Positions 33,901-42,413 of a DNA stretch of 64,000 bases are shown piece by piece. The DNA is taken from assembly GCF_009674535.1 (NCBI RefSeq), contig NZ_WKJK01000017.1, positions 62,001-126,000 on the forward strand, in the 5' to 3' direction. The notes beneath the pieces were generated by a model. That model was given only the letters and a program-made list of their open reading frames with translations, searched no databases and was not told the DNA's origin. The stretch comes from Duganella guangzhouensis. Its GTDB lineage: Bacteria > Pseudomonadota > Gammaproteobacteria > Burkholderiales > Burkholderiaceae_D. Made by a program: the position numbers and the translations under genes. Every line of letters starts with the position of its first letter. Position 1 is the stretch's first letter.

Positions 33901-34621
33901 GCGCAAAATCATCTCGTCCCCGACGTGGTCCGGGCTGGAGTCGGAAGAAGTCAGCTACAACGCCTGCTACACCAATGTGCATGAGCTGATCCCATGGCGC
34001 ACCATCACCGGCCGCCAGCAGTTCTACCAGGACCACCGCTGGATGCGCGATTTCGGCGAAGGGCTGTGCGTGTACAAACCGGCGATCAACACCAAGACCA
34101 CCACCGCCATGCTGGGCGCCAAACCGAATGGGAATAAAGAAATCGCGCTGAACTTCATCACGCCGCACCAGAAGTGGGGCATCCACTCGACCTACTCGGA
34201 CAATCTGCGCATGCTGACCCTGTCGCGCGGCGGTCCGCACGTGTGGCTGTCGGAGGTGGACGCCAAGGCGGCCGGCATCGTCGACAACGACTGGATCGAA
34301 GTCTTCAACGTCAACGGCACGCTGACCGCGCGCGCCATCGTCAGCCAGCGGGTGCCGGAAGGGATGACGCTGATGTACCACGCACAGGAAAAAATCATCA
34401 ACGTGCCCGGCTCCGAACAATCCGGCAAGCGTGGCGGCATTCATAACTCGGTGACGCGCGCCGTCACCAAGCCAACCCACATGATCGGCGGCTATGCCCA
34501 GCTGTCGTGGGGCTTCAATTACTACGGCACGGTGGGATCGAACCGCGATGAATTCGTGCTGGTGCGGAAAATGAACAAGATCGACTGGCTGGAAGGCCCA
34601 CTGCAAGGAGCAAATGAATGA
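30923..34621 (+). CDS. narG: Respiratory nitrate reductase alpha subunit
   Basis: A 1232-residue catalytic subunit of membrane-bound nitrate reductase, which reduces nitrate to nitrite on the cytoplasmic side with Mo-bisMGD. The N-terminal iron-sulfur motif THGVNCTGSCSWKVY has the H-x3-C-x3-C pattern typical of NarG. CPRGASYSWYVYSAQRVKYP and the Asp region VWGSNVPMTRTPDAH are also typical. Full length for the family. GGAGGT precedes the ATG. It overlaps narH by 4 bases. No FNR-type box is obvious upstream; the CTAG dyad at 30818 is the main visible signal. Confidence 0.97.
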   Translation: MSHFLDRLKFFNKTTSTFSDGHGAVVQEDRTWENAYRQRWQHDKIVRSTHGVNCTGSCSWKVYVKNGLITWETQQTDYPRTRPDLPNHEPRGCPRGASYSWYVYSAQRVKYPMVRGRLMEMWREARQTMDPVTAWDYVSQDPERAKQYKSVRGLGGFVRASWDEANEMIAAANALTIKKYGPDRIVGFSPIPAMSMVSYAAGTRYLSLIGGVALSFYDWYCDLPPASPQVWGEQTDVPESADWYNSTYLMVWGSNVPMTRTPDAHFYTEVRYKGTKTVAVSSDFGEMAKFGDIWLAPKQGTDAALAMAMGHVILNEYHSNGQSAYFKEYAKQYTDFPMLVLLKEHNGTLAPDYFLRASHLANNLDETNNPEWKTLVIDEPSGRIVAPAGSIGFRWGESGKWNLEMKEGGNGAPVDPQLSLLGRSDEVVAVGFPYFGGKDASDLLLRNVPVKRLTLADGSSVLVATVFDLTLANYGIERGLGGGNVATSYDDDVPYTPAWQQKHTGVKAADVITVARQFAQNADQTRGKSMVIVGAALNHWYHMDMTYRGIINMLMMCGCIGQSGGGWAHYVGQEKLRPQTGWTPLAFAQDWNRPMRQMNGTSFFYNHTSQWRHEKLHTEEIASPLAGDDVAPMSLLDYNAKAERLGWLPSAPQLQTNPLEVTRAAAAAGVKPVDYAVEQIKQGKLEFSCDDPDNPANFPRNMFVWRSNILGSSGKGHEYFLKYLLGTQNALMSDESDCIKPRDVKVRPAAEGKLDLLVVLDFRMSTTCLYGDIVLPTATWYEKDDLNTSDMHPFIHPLSEAVNPLWQSRSDWEIYKGIAKKFEQIGGAYLGTQQDIVLTPLMHDTPGELGQPFDPKDWRAGECEPVPGKTMPNFTVIERDYSKIYQKYTSIGPLLESIGNGGKGISWKTAHEVETLRGINRTVTAPGVGHGQPRLDTAIDAAEMILSLAPETNGHVAVKAWEALSKITGRDHTHLALPREHDSIRFRDVQAQPRKIISSPTWSGLESEEVSYNACYTNVHELIPWRTITGRQQFYQDHRWMRDFGEGLCVYKPAINTKTTTAMLGAKPNGNKEIALNFITPHQKWGIHSTYSDNLRMLTLSRGGPHVWLSEVDAKAAGIVDNDWIEVFNVNGTLTARAIVSQRVPEGMTLMYHAQEKIINVPGSEQSGKRGGIHNSVTRAVTKPTHMIGGYAQLSWGFNYYGTVGSNRDEFVLVRKMNKIDWLEGPLQGANE

Positions 34622-36174
34622 AGATCAGAGCGCAAATCGGCATGGTGCTGAACCTGGACAAATGCATCGGTTGCCATACCTGTTCGGTCACCTGCAAGAA
34701 CGTCTGGACCAGCCGTGATGGCGTTGAATACGCATGGTTCAACAACGTCGAGACCAAGCCCGGCATCGGCTATCCGAAGCACTGGGAAGATCAGAATAAA
34801 TGGAACGGCGGCTGGCGCCGCACCGACAGCGGCAAGATCGAGCCGCGCCAGGGCAGCCGGCTCAAGATCCTGGCGCAGATCTTCGCCAATCCGAACCTGC
34901 CCAACATCGACGAATACTACGAACCGTTCACCTACGACTACGAGCGCCTGCAAAACGCGCCGCTGTCGCAAACGCCGCCCACCGCGCGCCCGATCTCTGT
35001 CCTCACCGGCAAAAAGATGGACAAGATCGAGTGGGGGCCGAATTGGGAGGATGACCTGGGCGGCGAATTTGCCCAGCGCAGCCAGGACACGCTGTTCGAA
35101 AACGTGCAGAAGGAGATGTACGGCACCTTTGAAAACACCTTCATGATGTATCTGCCGCGTCTTTGCGAGCATTGCCTGAATCCCGCGTGCGTGGCATCTT
35201 GCCCATCCGGCTCGGTGTACAAGCGCGAGGACGATGGCATTGTGCTGATCGATCAGGACAAGTGCCGTGGCTGGCGCATGTGCATCTCCGGCTGCCCGTA
35301 CAAAAAGATTTACTACAATTGGTCGTCCGGCAAAGCCGAGAAGTGCACCTTCTGCTACCCGCGCATCGAAGCCGGCCAGCCGACCGTGTGCTCCGAGACT
35401 TGCGTGGGCCGCATCCGCTACCTCGGCGTGCTGCTGTACGACGCCGACAAGATCGAAGCCGCCGCCTCGGTGGCCGATCCGCGCGACCTGTACCCGTCGC
35501 AACTGGAGCTGTTCCTCGATCCGCACGATCCCGAGGTGATCGCCGAAGCGCGCCGCCAGGGCATCCCCGATTCGTGGCTGGAGTCGGCCCAGCGTTCGCC
35601 GGTGTACAAGATGGCGGTCGAGTGGAAGGTGGCATTCCCGCTGCATCCCGAATACCGCACCTTGCCGATGGTGTGGTACATCCCGCCGCTGTCGCCGATC
35701 CAGGCCGCCGCCGAAGCGGGCCACATGGGCAAGAACGGCATCCTGCCCGACACGCAAAGCCTGCGCATTCCGCTGCAATACCTGGCCAACCTGCTGACCG
35801 CCGGTGACCAGCCGCCCGTGATCAAGGCACTGGACCGCATGCTGGCGATGCGCGCCTACATGCGCAGCAAGAGCGTGGCCGGCCAGCCGGATCTGGAGGT
35901 GCTGCGCCAGGTCGGCCTCGACGCCGCCACGGTGGAAGACATGTACCACATCATGGCGATCGCCAATTACGAAGACCGCTTCGTCATCCCGAGCAGCCAC
36001 AAGGAGATGGCCGAGGACAGCTTCAACGACAAGGGCAGCTGCGGTTTTAGCTTCGGCAACGGCTGCTCGGATGGCGTCAGCGACGCCAGCCTGTTCGGCA
36101 AGCGCAAGCACGGCTCGGAGATCTTCATGATGATGCCGAAGTCGCGTAAAAAGAAGGAGAACGCAGATGCCTAA
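34618..36174 (+). CDS. narH: Respiratory nitrate reductase beta subunit
   Basis: A 518-residue electron-transfer subunit carrying [4Fe-4S] and [3Fe-4S] clusters. The first ferredoxin group is CIGCHTCSVTCKNVW (residues 16-30). Later groups are CEHCLNPACVASCPSG, CRGWRMCISGCPYKK and CTFCYPRIEAGQPTVCSETC. The tryptophan in CRGWRMC gives the 3Fe cluster as in other NarH. It overlaps narG and narJ, showing tight coupling. Confidence 0.97.
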   Translation: MKIRAQIGMVLNLDKCIGCHTCSVTCKNVWTSRDGVEYAWFNNVETKPGIGYPKHWEDQNKWNGGWRRTDSGKIEPRQGSRLKILAQIFANPNLPNIDEYYEPFTYDYERLQNAPLSQTPPTARPISVLTGKKMDKIEWGPNWEDDLGGEFAQRSQDTLFENVQKEMYGTFENTFMMYLPRLCEHCLNPACVASCPSGSVYKREDDGIVLIDQDKCRGWRMCISGCPYKKIYYNWSSGKAEKCTFCYPRIEAGQPTVCSETCVGRIRYLGVLLYDADKIEAAASVADPRDLYPSQLELFLDPHDPEVIAEARRQGIPDSWLESAQRSPVYKMAVEWKVAFPLHPEYRTLPMVWYIPPLSPIQAAAEAGHMGKNGILPDTQSLRIPLQYLANLLTAGDQPPVIKALDRMLAMRAYMRSKSVAGQPDLEVLRQVGLDAATVEDMYHIMAIANYEDRFVIPSSHKEMAEDSFNDKGSCGFSFGNGCSDGVSDASLFGKRKHGSEIFMMMPKSRKKKENADA

Positions 36175-36850
36175 CCCCGCCTACCAAGTCTTGTCGGCGT
36201 TGTTGCAGTACCCGGAGCCCGAGCTGGTGGCCGCGCAGGCCGAATTGAGCGCGCTGCTGGCCGGGCAGCAGCCCGCGTGGCACGCTGCGCTGGCCGATTT
36301 GCTGGCCCACTTCGCCACCAAGCCGCTGATCGAACTTCAGCAGGAATACGTGCTGACCTTTGACCGCAATCCGTCGCACTCGCTGCACCTGTTCGAGCAT
36401 ATCTACGGCGAGTCGCGCGATCGCGGCCAGGCCATGGTCGACCTGATGGAAGAATATCGTCGGCATGGCCTGCAAATGGTCGGCGACGACCTGCCGGACT
36501 ATGTGCCGCTGTTCCTCGAATTCCTGTCGCAGCAGACCACCGCCGACGCCGAACGGCTGCTGGGCGACGCGATCCACGTGCTGGCCCACATCGGCCGCAA
36601 GCTGCGCGCCAACGGCAGCCCGTACGCCGCCGTGTTCGACGTGCTGCAAACCGAAACCAGCGTGCAGGCCGAGGAACTGAGCGGACCGCCGGTGCGCGAC
36701 ATGGACGAGGCGCTGGAAACCTTCGGCCCCGGCGCCGACGGCATCGAACCGCTGCTGAAGCCCGGCGGCATGCCCGGCACCGGCCCGCTGCCCGGTGGCG
36801 CGCACCCGATCAACTTCTACCCCAAGGCGACGGCGCCGCAGCGTCATTAA
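36167..36850 (+). CDS. narJ: Nitrate reductase assembly chaperone
   Basis: A 227-residue TorD/NarJ-type chaperone needed for molybdenum cofactor and cluster insertion into NarG; it is not part of the final enzyme. Family features are YQVLSALLQYPEPELVAAQ, YVLTFDRNPSHSLHLFEHIY and GDDLPDYVPLFLEFLS. It overlaps narH by 8 bases, and narI follows after 10. Confidence 0.94.
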   Translation: MPNPAYQVLSALLQYPEPELVAAQAELSALLAGQQPAWHAALADLLAHFATKPLIELQQEYVLTFDRNPSHSLHLFEHIYGESRDRGQAMVDLMEEYRRHGLQMVGDDLPDYVPLFLEFLSQQTTADAERLLGDAIHVLAHIGRKLRANGSPYAAVFDVLQTETSVQAEELSGPPVRDMDEALETFGPGADGIEPLLKPGGMPGTGPLPGGAHPINFYPKATAPQRH

Positions 36851-36860
36851 GGAGACTGCC

Positions 36861-37544
36861 ATGAACTATCTGCACCAATTCCTGTTCGGGATCTATCCCT
36901 ACATCGCGCTGGCGATCTTCCTGCTCGGCAGCCTGATACGCTTCGACCGCGAACAGTACACCTGGAAATCCGAATCCAGCCAGACCCTGAACACCGGCAT
37001 GCTGCGCCTCGGCAGCCCGCTGTTCCACGTCGGCGTACTGGGGCTGTTGTTCGGCCACGCCGCCGGCCTGCTGACCCCCGTATGGGTGTGGGACACGCTG
37101 GGCGTCAGCCACAGCACCAAGCAACTGGTGGCGATGATCGCCGGTGGCCTGATGGGGTCCATGTGCCTGCTGGGCCTCCTGATGCTGCTGGCGCGCCGCT
37201 TCAGCAACGATAGGGTACGCGCCCGCAGCACCTTCAAGGACAAGCTGGTGCTGCTTTGGCTGCTGGCCACGCTGCTGCTTGGACTGTCGTCGATCTTTGT
37301 CTCGGCCGGCCACCTGGATGGCCACATGATGGTGCTGCTGATGACCTGGGCCCAGCACATCGTCACCCTGCGTGGCGACGCCGCCGGCTTCATCGAAAGC
37401 GCGCCGCTGATCTTCAAGCTGCACCTGTTCATGGGCATGTCGCTGTTCGTGATCTTCCCGTTCACCCGGCTGGTGCATGTGTGGAGCGGCTTCGGCGCCG
37501 TCGCTTATCTGAATCGCGCCTATCAACTGGTGCGCCCACGCTAA
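36861..37544 (+). CDS. narI: Respiratory nitrate reductase gamma subunit (cytochrome b)
   Basis: A 227-residue, five-helix membrane subunit that takes electrons from quinol through two b hemes. Heme-ligand histidines are visible in LFHVGVLGLLFGHAAG and in IFKLHLFMGMSL/TRLVHVWSG. The start at 36861 follows AAGGAG; the longer frame beginning inside narJ was rejected. ppiC follows 10 bases downstream in the same operon. Confidence 0.95.
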   Translation: MNYLHQFLFGIYPYIALAIFLLGSLIRFDREQYTWKSESSQTLNTGMLRLGSPLFHVGVLGLLFGHAAGLLTPVWVWDTLGVSHSTKQLVAMIAGGLMGSMCLLGLLMLLARRFSNDRVRARSTFKDKLVLLWLLATLLLGLSSIFVSAGHLDGHMMVLLMTWAQHIVTLRGDAAGFIESAPLIFKLHLFMGMSLFVIFPFTRLVHVWSGFGAVAYLNRAYQLVRPR

Positions 37545-37554
37545 GGAGAACGTC

Positions 37555-38301
37555 ATGGGAATCGCAGTCAACGGCATCGACATCGACGACCGCGTCATCG
37601 ACGCTGAAATCGGCCACCATCAACAGGCCGACAATCCGCTGATGCAGGCGGTGCACGAAGTGGTGCTGCGCCAGGTGCTGCTGGACGAGGCGCGCCGGCT
37701 CGGCATCACCGAAGGCAGCGACGACGACCGCATCGAAGCGCTGTTCGCGCGCGAGGTCACGGTGCCGGAGGCCGACGAGGAAAGCTGCTTGCGCTACTAC
37801 CTGGCGCACGCCGAGCGCTTTCGCAGCGGCGACCTGGTGGAAGCGCGTCACATCCTGTTTCAGGTGACGCCATCGGCGCCGCTGGAACTGCTGCGCCAAA
37901 CCGCCGACGCCATCCTGGCCGCGCTGCAGGCGCAGCCCGAGCGCTTTGCCGAACTGGCGGCGCAGTATTCGAACTGCCCGTCCGGCGCCATCGGCGGCAG
38001 CCTGGGACAGCTGGCGCGCGGCCAATGTGTGCCGGAGTTCGACGAATTGCTGTTCCGCCTGCAGCCGGGCGAACTGGCCGGGCGCCTGCTGGAAACCCGC
38101 TTCGGCCTGCACATCGTGCAGGCGCAACGCCGCGTCGACGGCGAGGTGATCCCGTTCGCCACCGTGCGGACCCAGATCGCCGACCAACTGCGGCGGCAGG
38201 CGTGGCAGCGCGCGCTGCACCAGTACCTTCACCTGCTGGTCGGCCGCGCCGACATCGCAGGCGTGGCGCTGGAAGGCACAAGCTCGCCGCTGGTGCAATA
38301 G
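37555..38301 (+). CDS. Parvulin-type peptidyl-prolyl isomerase (NifM/PpiC-like)
   Basis: A 248-residue protein with a helical N-terminal part and a parvulin domain (about 98-195): EARHILFQV, GGSLGQLARGQCVPEFDELL, and ETRFGLHIVQAQRR. There is no signal peptide, so it works in the cytoplasm. It is the fifth gene of the nar operon, where such NifM-like isomerases often occur and are thought to help nitrate reductase maturation. That role is inferred. Confidence 0.85.
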   Translation: MGIAVNGIDIDDRVIDAEIGHHQQADNPLMQAVHEVVLRQVLLDEARRLGITEGSDDDRIEALFAREVTVPEADEESCLRYYLAHAERFRSGDLVEARHILFQVTPSAPLELLRQTADAILAALQAQPERFAELAAQYSNCPSGAIGGSLGQLARGQCVPEFDELLFRLQPGELAGRLLETRFGLHIVQAQRRVDGEVIPFATVRTQIADQLRRQAWQRALHQYLHLLVGRADIAGVALEGTSSPLVQ

Positions 38302-38398
38302 GCATAAAGAACTAGGCCGGCTCGGTCGTCCTGCGCAGTGGCAGACGTCGGGCTGGCCGCTACAATGGTGATACACCATACAAGACAGGAGAGCGACG

Positions 38399-39373
38399 AT
38401 GTTAAGCGACCGTTTTGGTCGATCGATCGACTATCTGCGGGTGTCGGTGACGGATCGCTGCGATCTGCGCTGCACTTACTGCATGCCCAAGGATTACAAG
38501 GGCTACGAAGATCCGCCGGACTGGCTGACCTTTAGCGAAATCGAGCGCGTGGTGGCGGCCTTCGCCCGACTCGGCACCGCGCGCGTGCGGCTGACCGGCG
38601 GCGAGCCGCTGACCCGGCGCCACATTCCCCAACTGGCCTCGCGCCTATCCTCGCTGCCCGGCATCCGCGACCTGTCGCTGTCCACCAATGGCACCCGGCT
38701 GGCACGCTATGCCGAAGCGTTGAAGGCGGCCGGCGTCCATCGCGTCAACGTCAGCCTGGACACGCTGGACCGCGACTGCATGGCCAGCATCACCGGGCGT
38801 GACTGCCTGCCGCTGGTGCTGCAAGGACTGCAGGCCGCCAAGGCGGCCGGGCTGGCGCCGATCAAGATCAATATGGTGGCCATGCGCGGCGTTAATGACG
38901 CCGACATCGACGCCATGGCCGCGTTCTGCATCGAACAGCGGTTCATGCTGCGGCTGATCGAAGTGATGCCGATGGGGGCGACCGGCCAGAATGCGGCTTA
39001 CCTGAACCTGGCGCCGGTGCAGGCGCGGCTGGCCGCCAAATTCGGCCTCAAGCCGCAGGCGCTGGAACTGGGGGGCGGGCCGGCGCGCTACTGGGCCACG
39101 GCCGACGGCCAGGCCAGCATCGGCTACATCACACCGCTGTCGCAGCACTTCTGCGCCAGCTGCAACCGGGTGCGCTTGTCGGTCGACGGCACGCTGTATT
39201 TGTGTCTGGGCCAGGAGCAGCAGTATCCGTTGCGGCCACTGCTGCGCGGCGGCGCCAGTGACGCCGAGCTGGAACAGGCGATCCGGGACGCGATCGAATT
39301 GAAGCCGCGCGAGCACGATTTCCATCGTCAGCCGGACAAGATCGTCCGCTTCATGTCGCAGACCGGCGGCTGA
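38399..39373 (+). CDS. moaA: GTP 3',8-cyclase, molybdopterin biosynthesis
   Basis: A 324-residue radical SAM enzyme for the first step of molybdenum cofactor synthesis. The N-terminal cluster is CDLRCTYC (CxxxCxxC) in VSVTDRCDLRCTYCMP. The C-terminal cluster has cysteines in FCASCNRVRLSVDGTLYLCL. RLTGGEPLTRR and LSTNGTRLA bind SAM and substrate. AGGAG precedes the ATG. No other moa genes are adjacent, so this copy is probably a respiratory-cluster copy that boosts cofactor supply for NarG. CTAGGCC occurs at 38312. Confidence 0.94.
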   Translation: MLSDRFGRSIDYLRVSVTDRCDLRCTYCMPKDYKGYEDPPDWLTFSEIERVVAAFARLGTARVRLTGGEPLTRRHIPQLASRLSSLPGIRDLSLSTNGTRLARYAEALKAAGVHRVNVSLDTLDRDCMASITGRDCLPLVLQGLQAAKAAGLAPIKINMVAMRGVNDADIDAMAAFCIEQRFMLRLIEVMPMGATGQNAAYLNLAPVQARLAAKFGLKPQALELGGGPARYWATADGQASIGYITPLSQHFCASCNRVRLSVDGTLYLCLGQEQQYPLRPLLRGGASDAELEQAIRDAIELKPREHDFHRQPDKIVRFMSQTGG

Positions 39374-39412
39374 CGGCGCCGTGTATACTGCCCGCACCTA
39401 CACGGAGAGTCC

Positions 39413-41398
39413 ATGAAACCGATGTTATTCGCCAGCTGGCAAAAACTGTCGACCCGCATCGTCGGGCTGCTGCTCAGTTTTCTGGCGGTGGCGCTGCTGG
39501 TGATCGGTTCGACGCTGCTGCTGTCATGGCAGCTGGAAGGCAGCGCCGCCGCCATCAACGTCGCCGGCAGCCTGCGCATGGAAAGCTACAAGCTGGCGAT
39601 GCTGGCCGGCCGCCTGCGCGGCGATGATGCCGCTGGCCGCAACGATGCCGCGCCGCGCCTGCGCGCGCAGCTGCAGCGTATCGACGGCACGCTCGACCTG
39701 CTGCGCCAGGGCGACCCGCAACGGCCACTGTTCCTGCCGCCGACCGCCGCCATCCGCGACGTCTACGCCGAGGTCGAACGCGAATGGCGCGCCGAGCTGG
39801 CGCCGCAAGTGCAAGCGCTGCTGGCGGCGGACGGCATGGCAGCTTCCGCCGCCGCCCCCACAGCGGCCGGCATCCATGCCGCAACCGTCTCGCCGTACGC
39901 GGTGCAGCAGCGCGCCGAGCGCTTCGTGCTGAGCGTCGACGTGCTGGTACAGCGCATCGAACGTGACAGCGAAAGCCGCACCTTCTGGCTGCGCGCCTCG
40001 CAATTGCTGTTGCTCGCGTTGGCGATGATCGGCACCGTCAGCATCATCTACCTGCTGTTCGACATGATCGTGGCGCCGATCACACGCCTGCAAAACGGCC
40101 TGGAACGCATGCGCGAAAAAGACTTCAGCGTCCGCCTGCCAGTCGACAGCAACGACGAATTCGGCACGCTGGCGCGCGGCTTCAATCAAATGGCCGACAA
40201 GCTGCAAGACTCCTACGCCCACCTGGAACACCGAGTCCAGACCAAAACCGCCGAACTGGAACTGCAAAACAAGGAACTGGCGCTGCTCTACGACGCCGCC
40301 GCCTTCCTGCAGCAACCACAATCGGCGGAAACCATGTGCGACGGCTTCCTGGCCCGCATCAGCGACTACTTCGGCGCCGACGGCGGCTCGGTACGGGTGC
40401 TGGACCCCAACCGCAACAACATCCACATGCTGGTCCACCGTGGCATCTCCGACAAACTGGTGGAGGACGAGCGCTGCCTGAAAGTGGGCGACTGCCTGTG
40501 CGGCGAAGCCGTCGAGAGCAAGCTGGCGGTGATCCACGACCTGCGCCGACGCAAGGATAGCCATAACCTGCAATGCCACCGCGAAGGCTTCGCCACCATC
40601 TCGATCTTCCACATCTTCGCGCAGCGCCAGTACCTCGGCTTCTTCAACCTGCACTTCCGCCAGACCATCGAATTCACGGCGGCGCAGACCGCGCTGCTGG
40701 AGACGCTGGGCCAGCTGCTCGGCACCGCGATCGAAAACCAGCGATTGCAGGCGCGCGAGCGCGAGCTGGCGATCTCCGAAGAGCGCAACCTGGTGGCGCA
40801 AGGTCTGCACGACAGCATCGCCCAAGGGCTCAACTTCCTCAACCTGCAAGTGCAGATGCTGGAACAATCGCTCAAGCAGCAGCGCCTCGACGAAGTGGAA
40901 AGCATCGTGCCGATGCTGCGCGCCGGCGTCGACGAAAGCTACCAGGACGTGCGCGAACTGCTGCACAACTTCCGCACCCGGCTGCAGGAAGGCACGCTGG
41001 TGTCGTCGCTGGAAACCGTGGTCGACAAATTCCGCCGCCAGAGCGGCATCGCGGTCGACGTCGACGCCGATAGCGACGGCGCGCCATTCCCGCGCGAGCA
41101 CCAGCTGCAACTGCTGTTCATCGTGCAGGAAGCGTTGTCCAATGTACGCAAGCACGCCTCCGCCAGCCAGGTGTGGCTGCGGCTGCGCGACGCGCAGGAC
41201 TTCACGCTCAGCATCCGCGACAACGGCCATGGCTTCGACACCCACAAACTGGAGACGCTGGGCGAGGCCCACGTCGGCATCAACATCATGCGCGAGCGCG
41301 CGCAACGCATCGACGCCCAATTGCAGCTGCAATCGACGCCGGGGCAGGGCACCGAAGTGGTGTTGCACCTGCCACGCGCACAGCGGCGCGCCGCTTAA
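39413..41398 (+). CDS. narX: Nitrate/nitrite sensor histidine kinase
   Basis: A 661-residue membrane sensor. Two helices (about 13-40 and 195-225) flank a periplasmic helical domain. The start of that domain, INVAGSLRMESYKLAMLAGR, is the P-box that binds nitrate. A HAMP segment, a GAF-like central region with a cysteine cluster (LKVGDCLCGEAVESK), and a HisKA_3 kinase follow. The phospho-acceptor is H466 in QGLHDSIAQGLNFLNLQ, and the ATP-binding part has IRDNGHGFD. It is paired with narL 12 bases downstream. Confidence 0.93.
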   Translation: MKPMLFASWQKLSTRIVGLLLSFLAVALLVIGSTLLLSWQLEGSAAAINVAGSLRMESYKLAMLAGRLRGDDAAGRNDAAPRLRAQLQRIDGTLDLLRQGDPQRPLFLPPTAAIRDVYAEVEREWRAELAPQVQALLAADGMAASAAAPTAAGIHAATVSPYAVQQRAERFVLSVDVLVQRIERDSESRTFWLRASQLLLLALAMIGTVSIIYLLFDMIVAPITRLQNGLERMREKDFSVRLPVDSNDEFGTLARGFNQMADKLQDSYAHLEHRVQTKTAELELQNKELALLYDAAAFLQQPQSAETMCDGFLARISDYFGADGGSVRVLDPNRNNIHMLVHRGISDKLVEDERCLKVGDCLCGEAVESKLAVIHDLRRRKDSHNLQCHREGFATISIFHIFAQRQYLGFFNLHFRQTIEFTAAQTALLETLGQLLGTAIENQRLQARERELAISEERNLVAQGLHDSIAQGLNFLNLQVQMLEQSLKQQRLDEVESIVPMLRAGVDESYQDVRELLHNFRTRLQEGTLVSSLETVVDKFRRQSGIAVDVDADSDGAPFPREHQLQLLFIVQEALSNVRKHASASQVWLRLRDAQDFTLSIRDNGHGFDTHKLETLGEAHVGINIMRERAQRIDAQLQLQSTPGQGTEVVLHLPRAQRRAA

Positions 41399-41410
41399 GA
41401 AAGGAAAACC

Positions 41411-42067
41411 ATGGACCACCCCATCAGCGTCTTGCTGGTCGACGATCACACCCTGTTCCGCAGCGGCATTCGCTCGCTGCTGCAACGCCATCCCGAATTT
41501 GCCGTGGTGGGCGAGGCGGCCGACGGTTTCGAGGGCGTCAAACGCGCGCAGCAGCTCAAGCCGCAGGTGATTCTGCTCGACCTGAACATGCCCGGCATGT
41601 CCGGCGTCGAAACGCTGCAGCTGCTCCGCCAGGACAGTCCGGACAGCGCGATCGTGATGCTGACCGTGTCCGAGGATGCCGAAGACCTCAGCACCGCGCT
41701 CAAGGCCGGCGCCAGCGGCTACCTGCTGAAGAATATCGACACCGACTACCTGACGCGCGCGATCCGCCGCGCCGCCGCCGGCGAAACCGTGGTGGCGGAG
41801 GCGATGACCGCCAAGCTGGTGGCGCAGCTGCAAAGCGGCGCGGCGCCGCCGGCCGCGTCGGAGCTGGACAAGCTGACCCCGCGCGAACGCGAAATCCTCG
41901 ATTGCCTGGCGCGCGGCGAAAGCAACAAGGGCATCGCGCGCCTGCTCGATCTGGCCGAAAGCACGGTCAAGATCCACGTCCAGAGCGTGTTGAAGAAACT
42001 GAAGCTGAGTAGCAGGGTGCAGGCGGCGGTGTACGCGGTGGAGCATCGCCGCCAGCACGGCAGCTGA
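41411..42067 (+). CDS. narL: Nitrate/nitrite response regulator
   Basis: A 218-residue two-domain regulator. The receiver has D11/D12 and the phosphorylation site D57 in VILLDLNMPGMSG. The LuxR-type helix-turn-helix (about 155-215) reads LTPREREILDCLARGESNKG, then STVKIHVQSVLKKLKLSSR. Compared from memory with E. coli NarL (STVKVHVKHMLKKM), two DNA-contact positions differ (V to I, K to Q), which could shift its preferred site. The stop codon directly abuts the convergent HMA gene stop, with no gap. Confidence 0.93.
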   Translation: MDHPISVLLVDDHTLFRSGIRSLLQRHPEFAVVGEAADGFEGVKRAQQLKPQVILLDLNMPGMSGVETLQLLRQDSPDSAIVMLTVSEDAEDLSTALKAGASGYLLKNIDTDYLTRAIRRAAAGETVVAEAMTAKLVAQLQSGAAPPAASELDKLTPREREILDCLARGESNKGIARLLDLAESTVKIHVQSVLKKLKLSSRVQAAVYAVEHRRQHGS

Positions 42068-42331
42068 TTAGCCGCCGCAGCAGCCACCGCAGCAAGCGCC
42101 GGTCTTGGCGGCGACCTCGCCGGCCGGCACCGATGGATAACCTGCCGCCGTCAGGCCGCGCGTCAGCATGCGCGGCGACACCAGCGCCTCGTCCAGCCGC
42201 ACGCTGGCCAGGCCGTCGCGCAGCGACACCCGCACATCGCTGACGCCCGCGATGTTGGCCAGCAGTTCAGTGATCTTGTCGGCGCAGTCTTCGCCGTTCA
42301 TGCCATCGATATTGAGTACAGCGGTTTGCAT
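42068..42331 (-). CDS. Heavy-metal-associated (HMA) domain protein with altered metal site
   Basis: An 87-residue CopZ-like protein with an AAAGGA ribosome site. The ferredoxin-like HMA fold is clear (VLNIDGMNGEDCADKITELL, ANIAGVSDVRVSLRDGLASV). The usual GMxCxxC site reads GMNGEDC, so the first cysteine is glycine (G13) and only C16 remains. The C-terminus ends GACCGGCCGG with C80, C81, C84 and C85, a possible substitute metal site. It is divergent from nnrS. Copper supply to NirK is a plausible role, unproven. Confidence 0.75.
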   Translation of the reverse strand: MQTAVLNIDGMNGEDCADKITELLANIAGVSDVRVSLRDGLASVRLDEALVSPRMLTRGLTAAGYPSVPAGEVAAKTGACCGGCCGG

Positions 42332-42413
42332 AACAGTCCTTTCATCATGAGTATCGCAACAGCCATAGCCTAGCGCAGCGCGCGCGCAAGGGCCGCAGCC
42401 AAGTGCGGGTTTC

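Noticed and set aside
39524..42058. Very long minus-strand open frame (844 codons) opposite narX-narL
   Set aside because: It is a shadow of two strongly supported genes on the plus strand, has no ribosome site and reads as His/Gln/Arg-rich low-complexity sequence typical of antisense GC-rich DNA. The same applies to long frames at 1104-2423, 6088-7689, 16102-17979 and 48623-51097.
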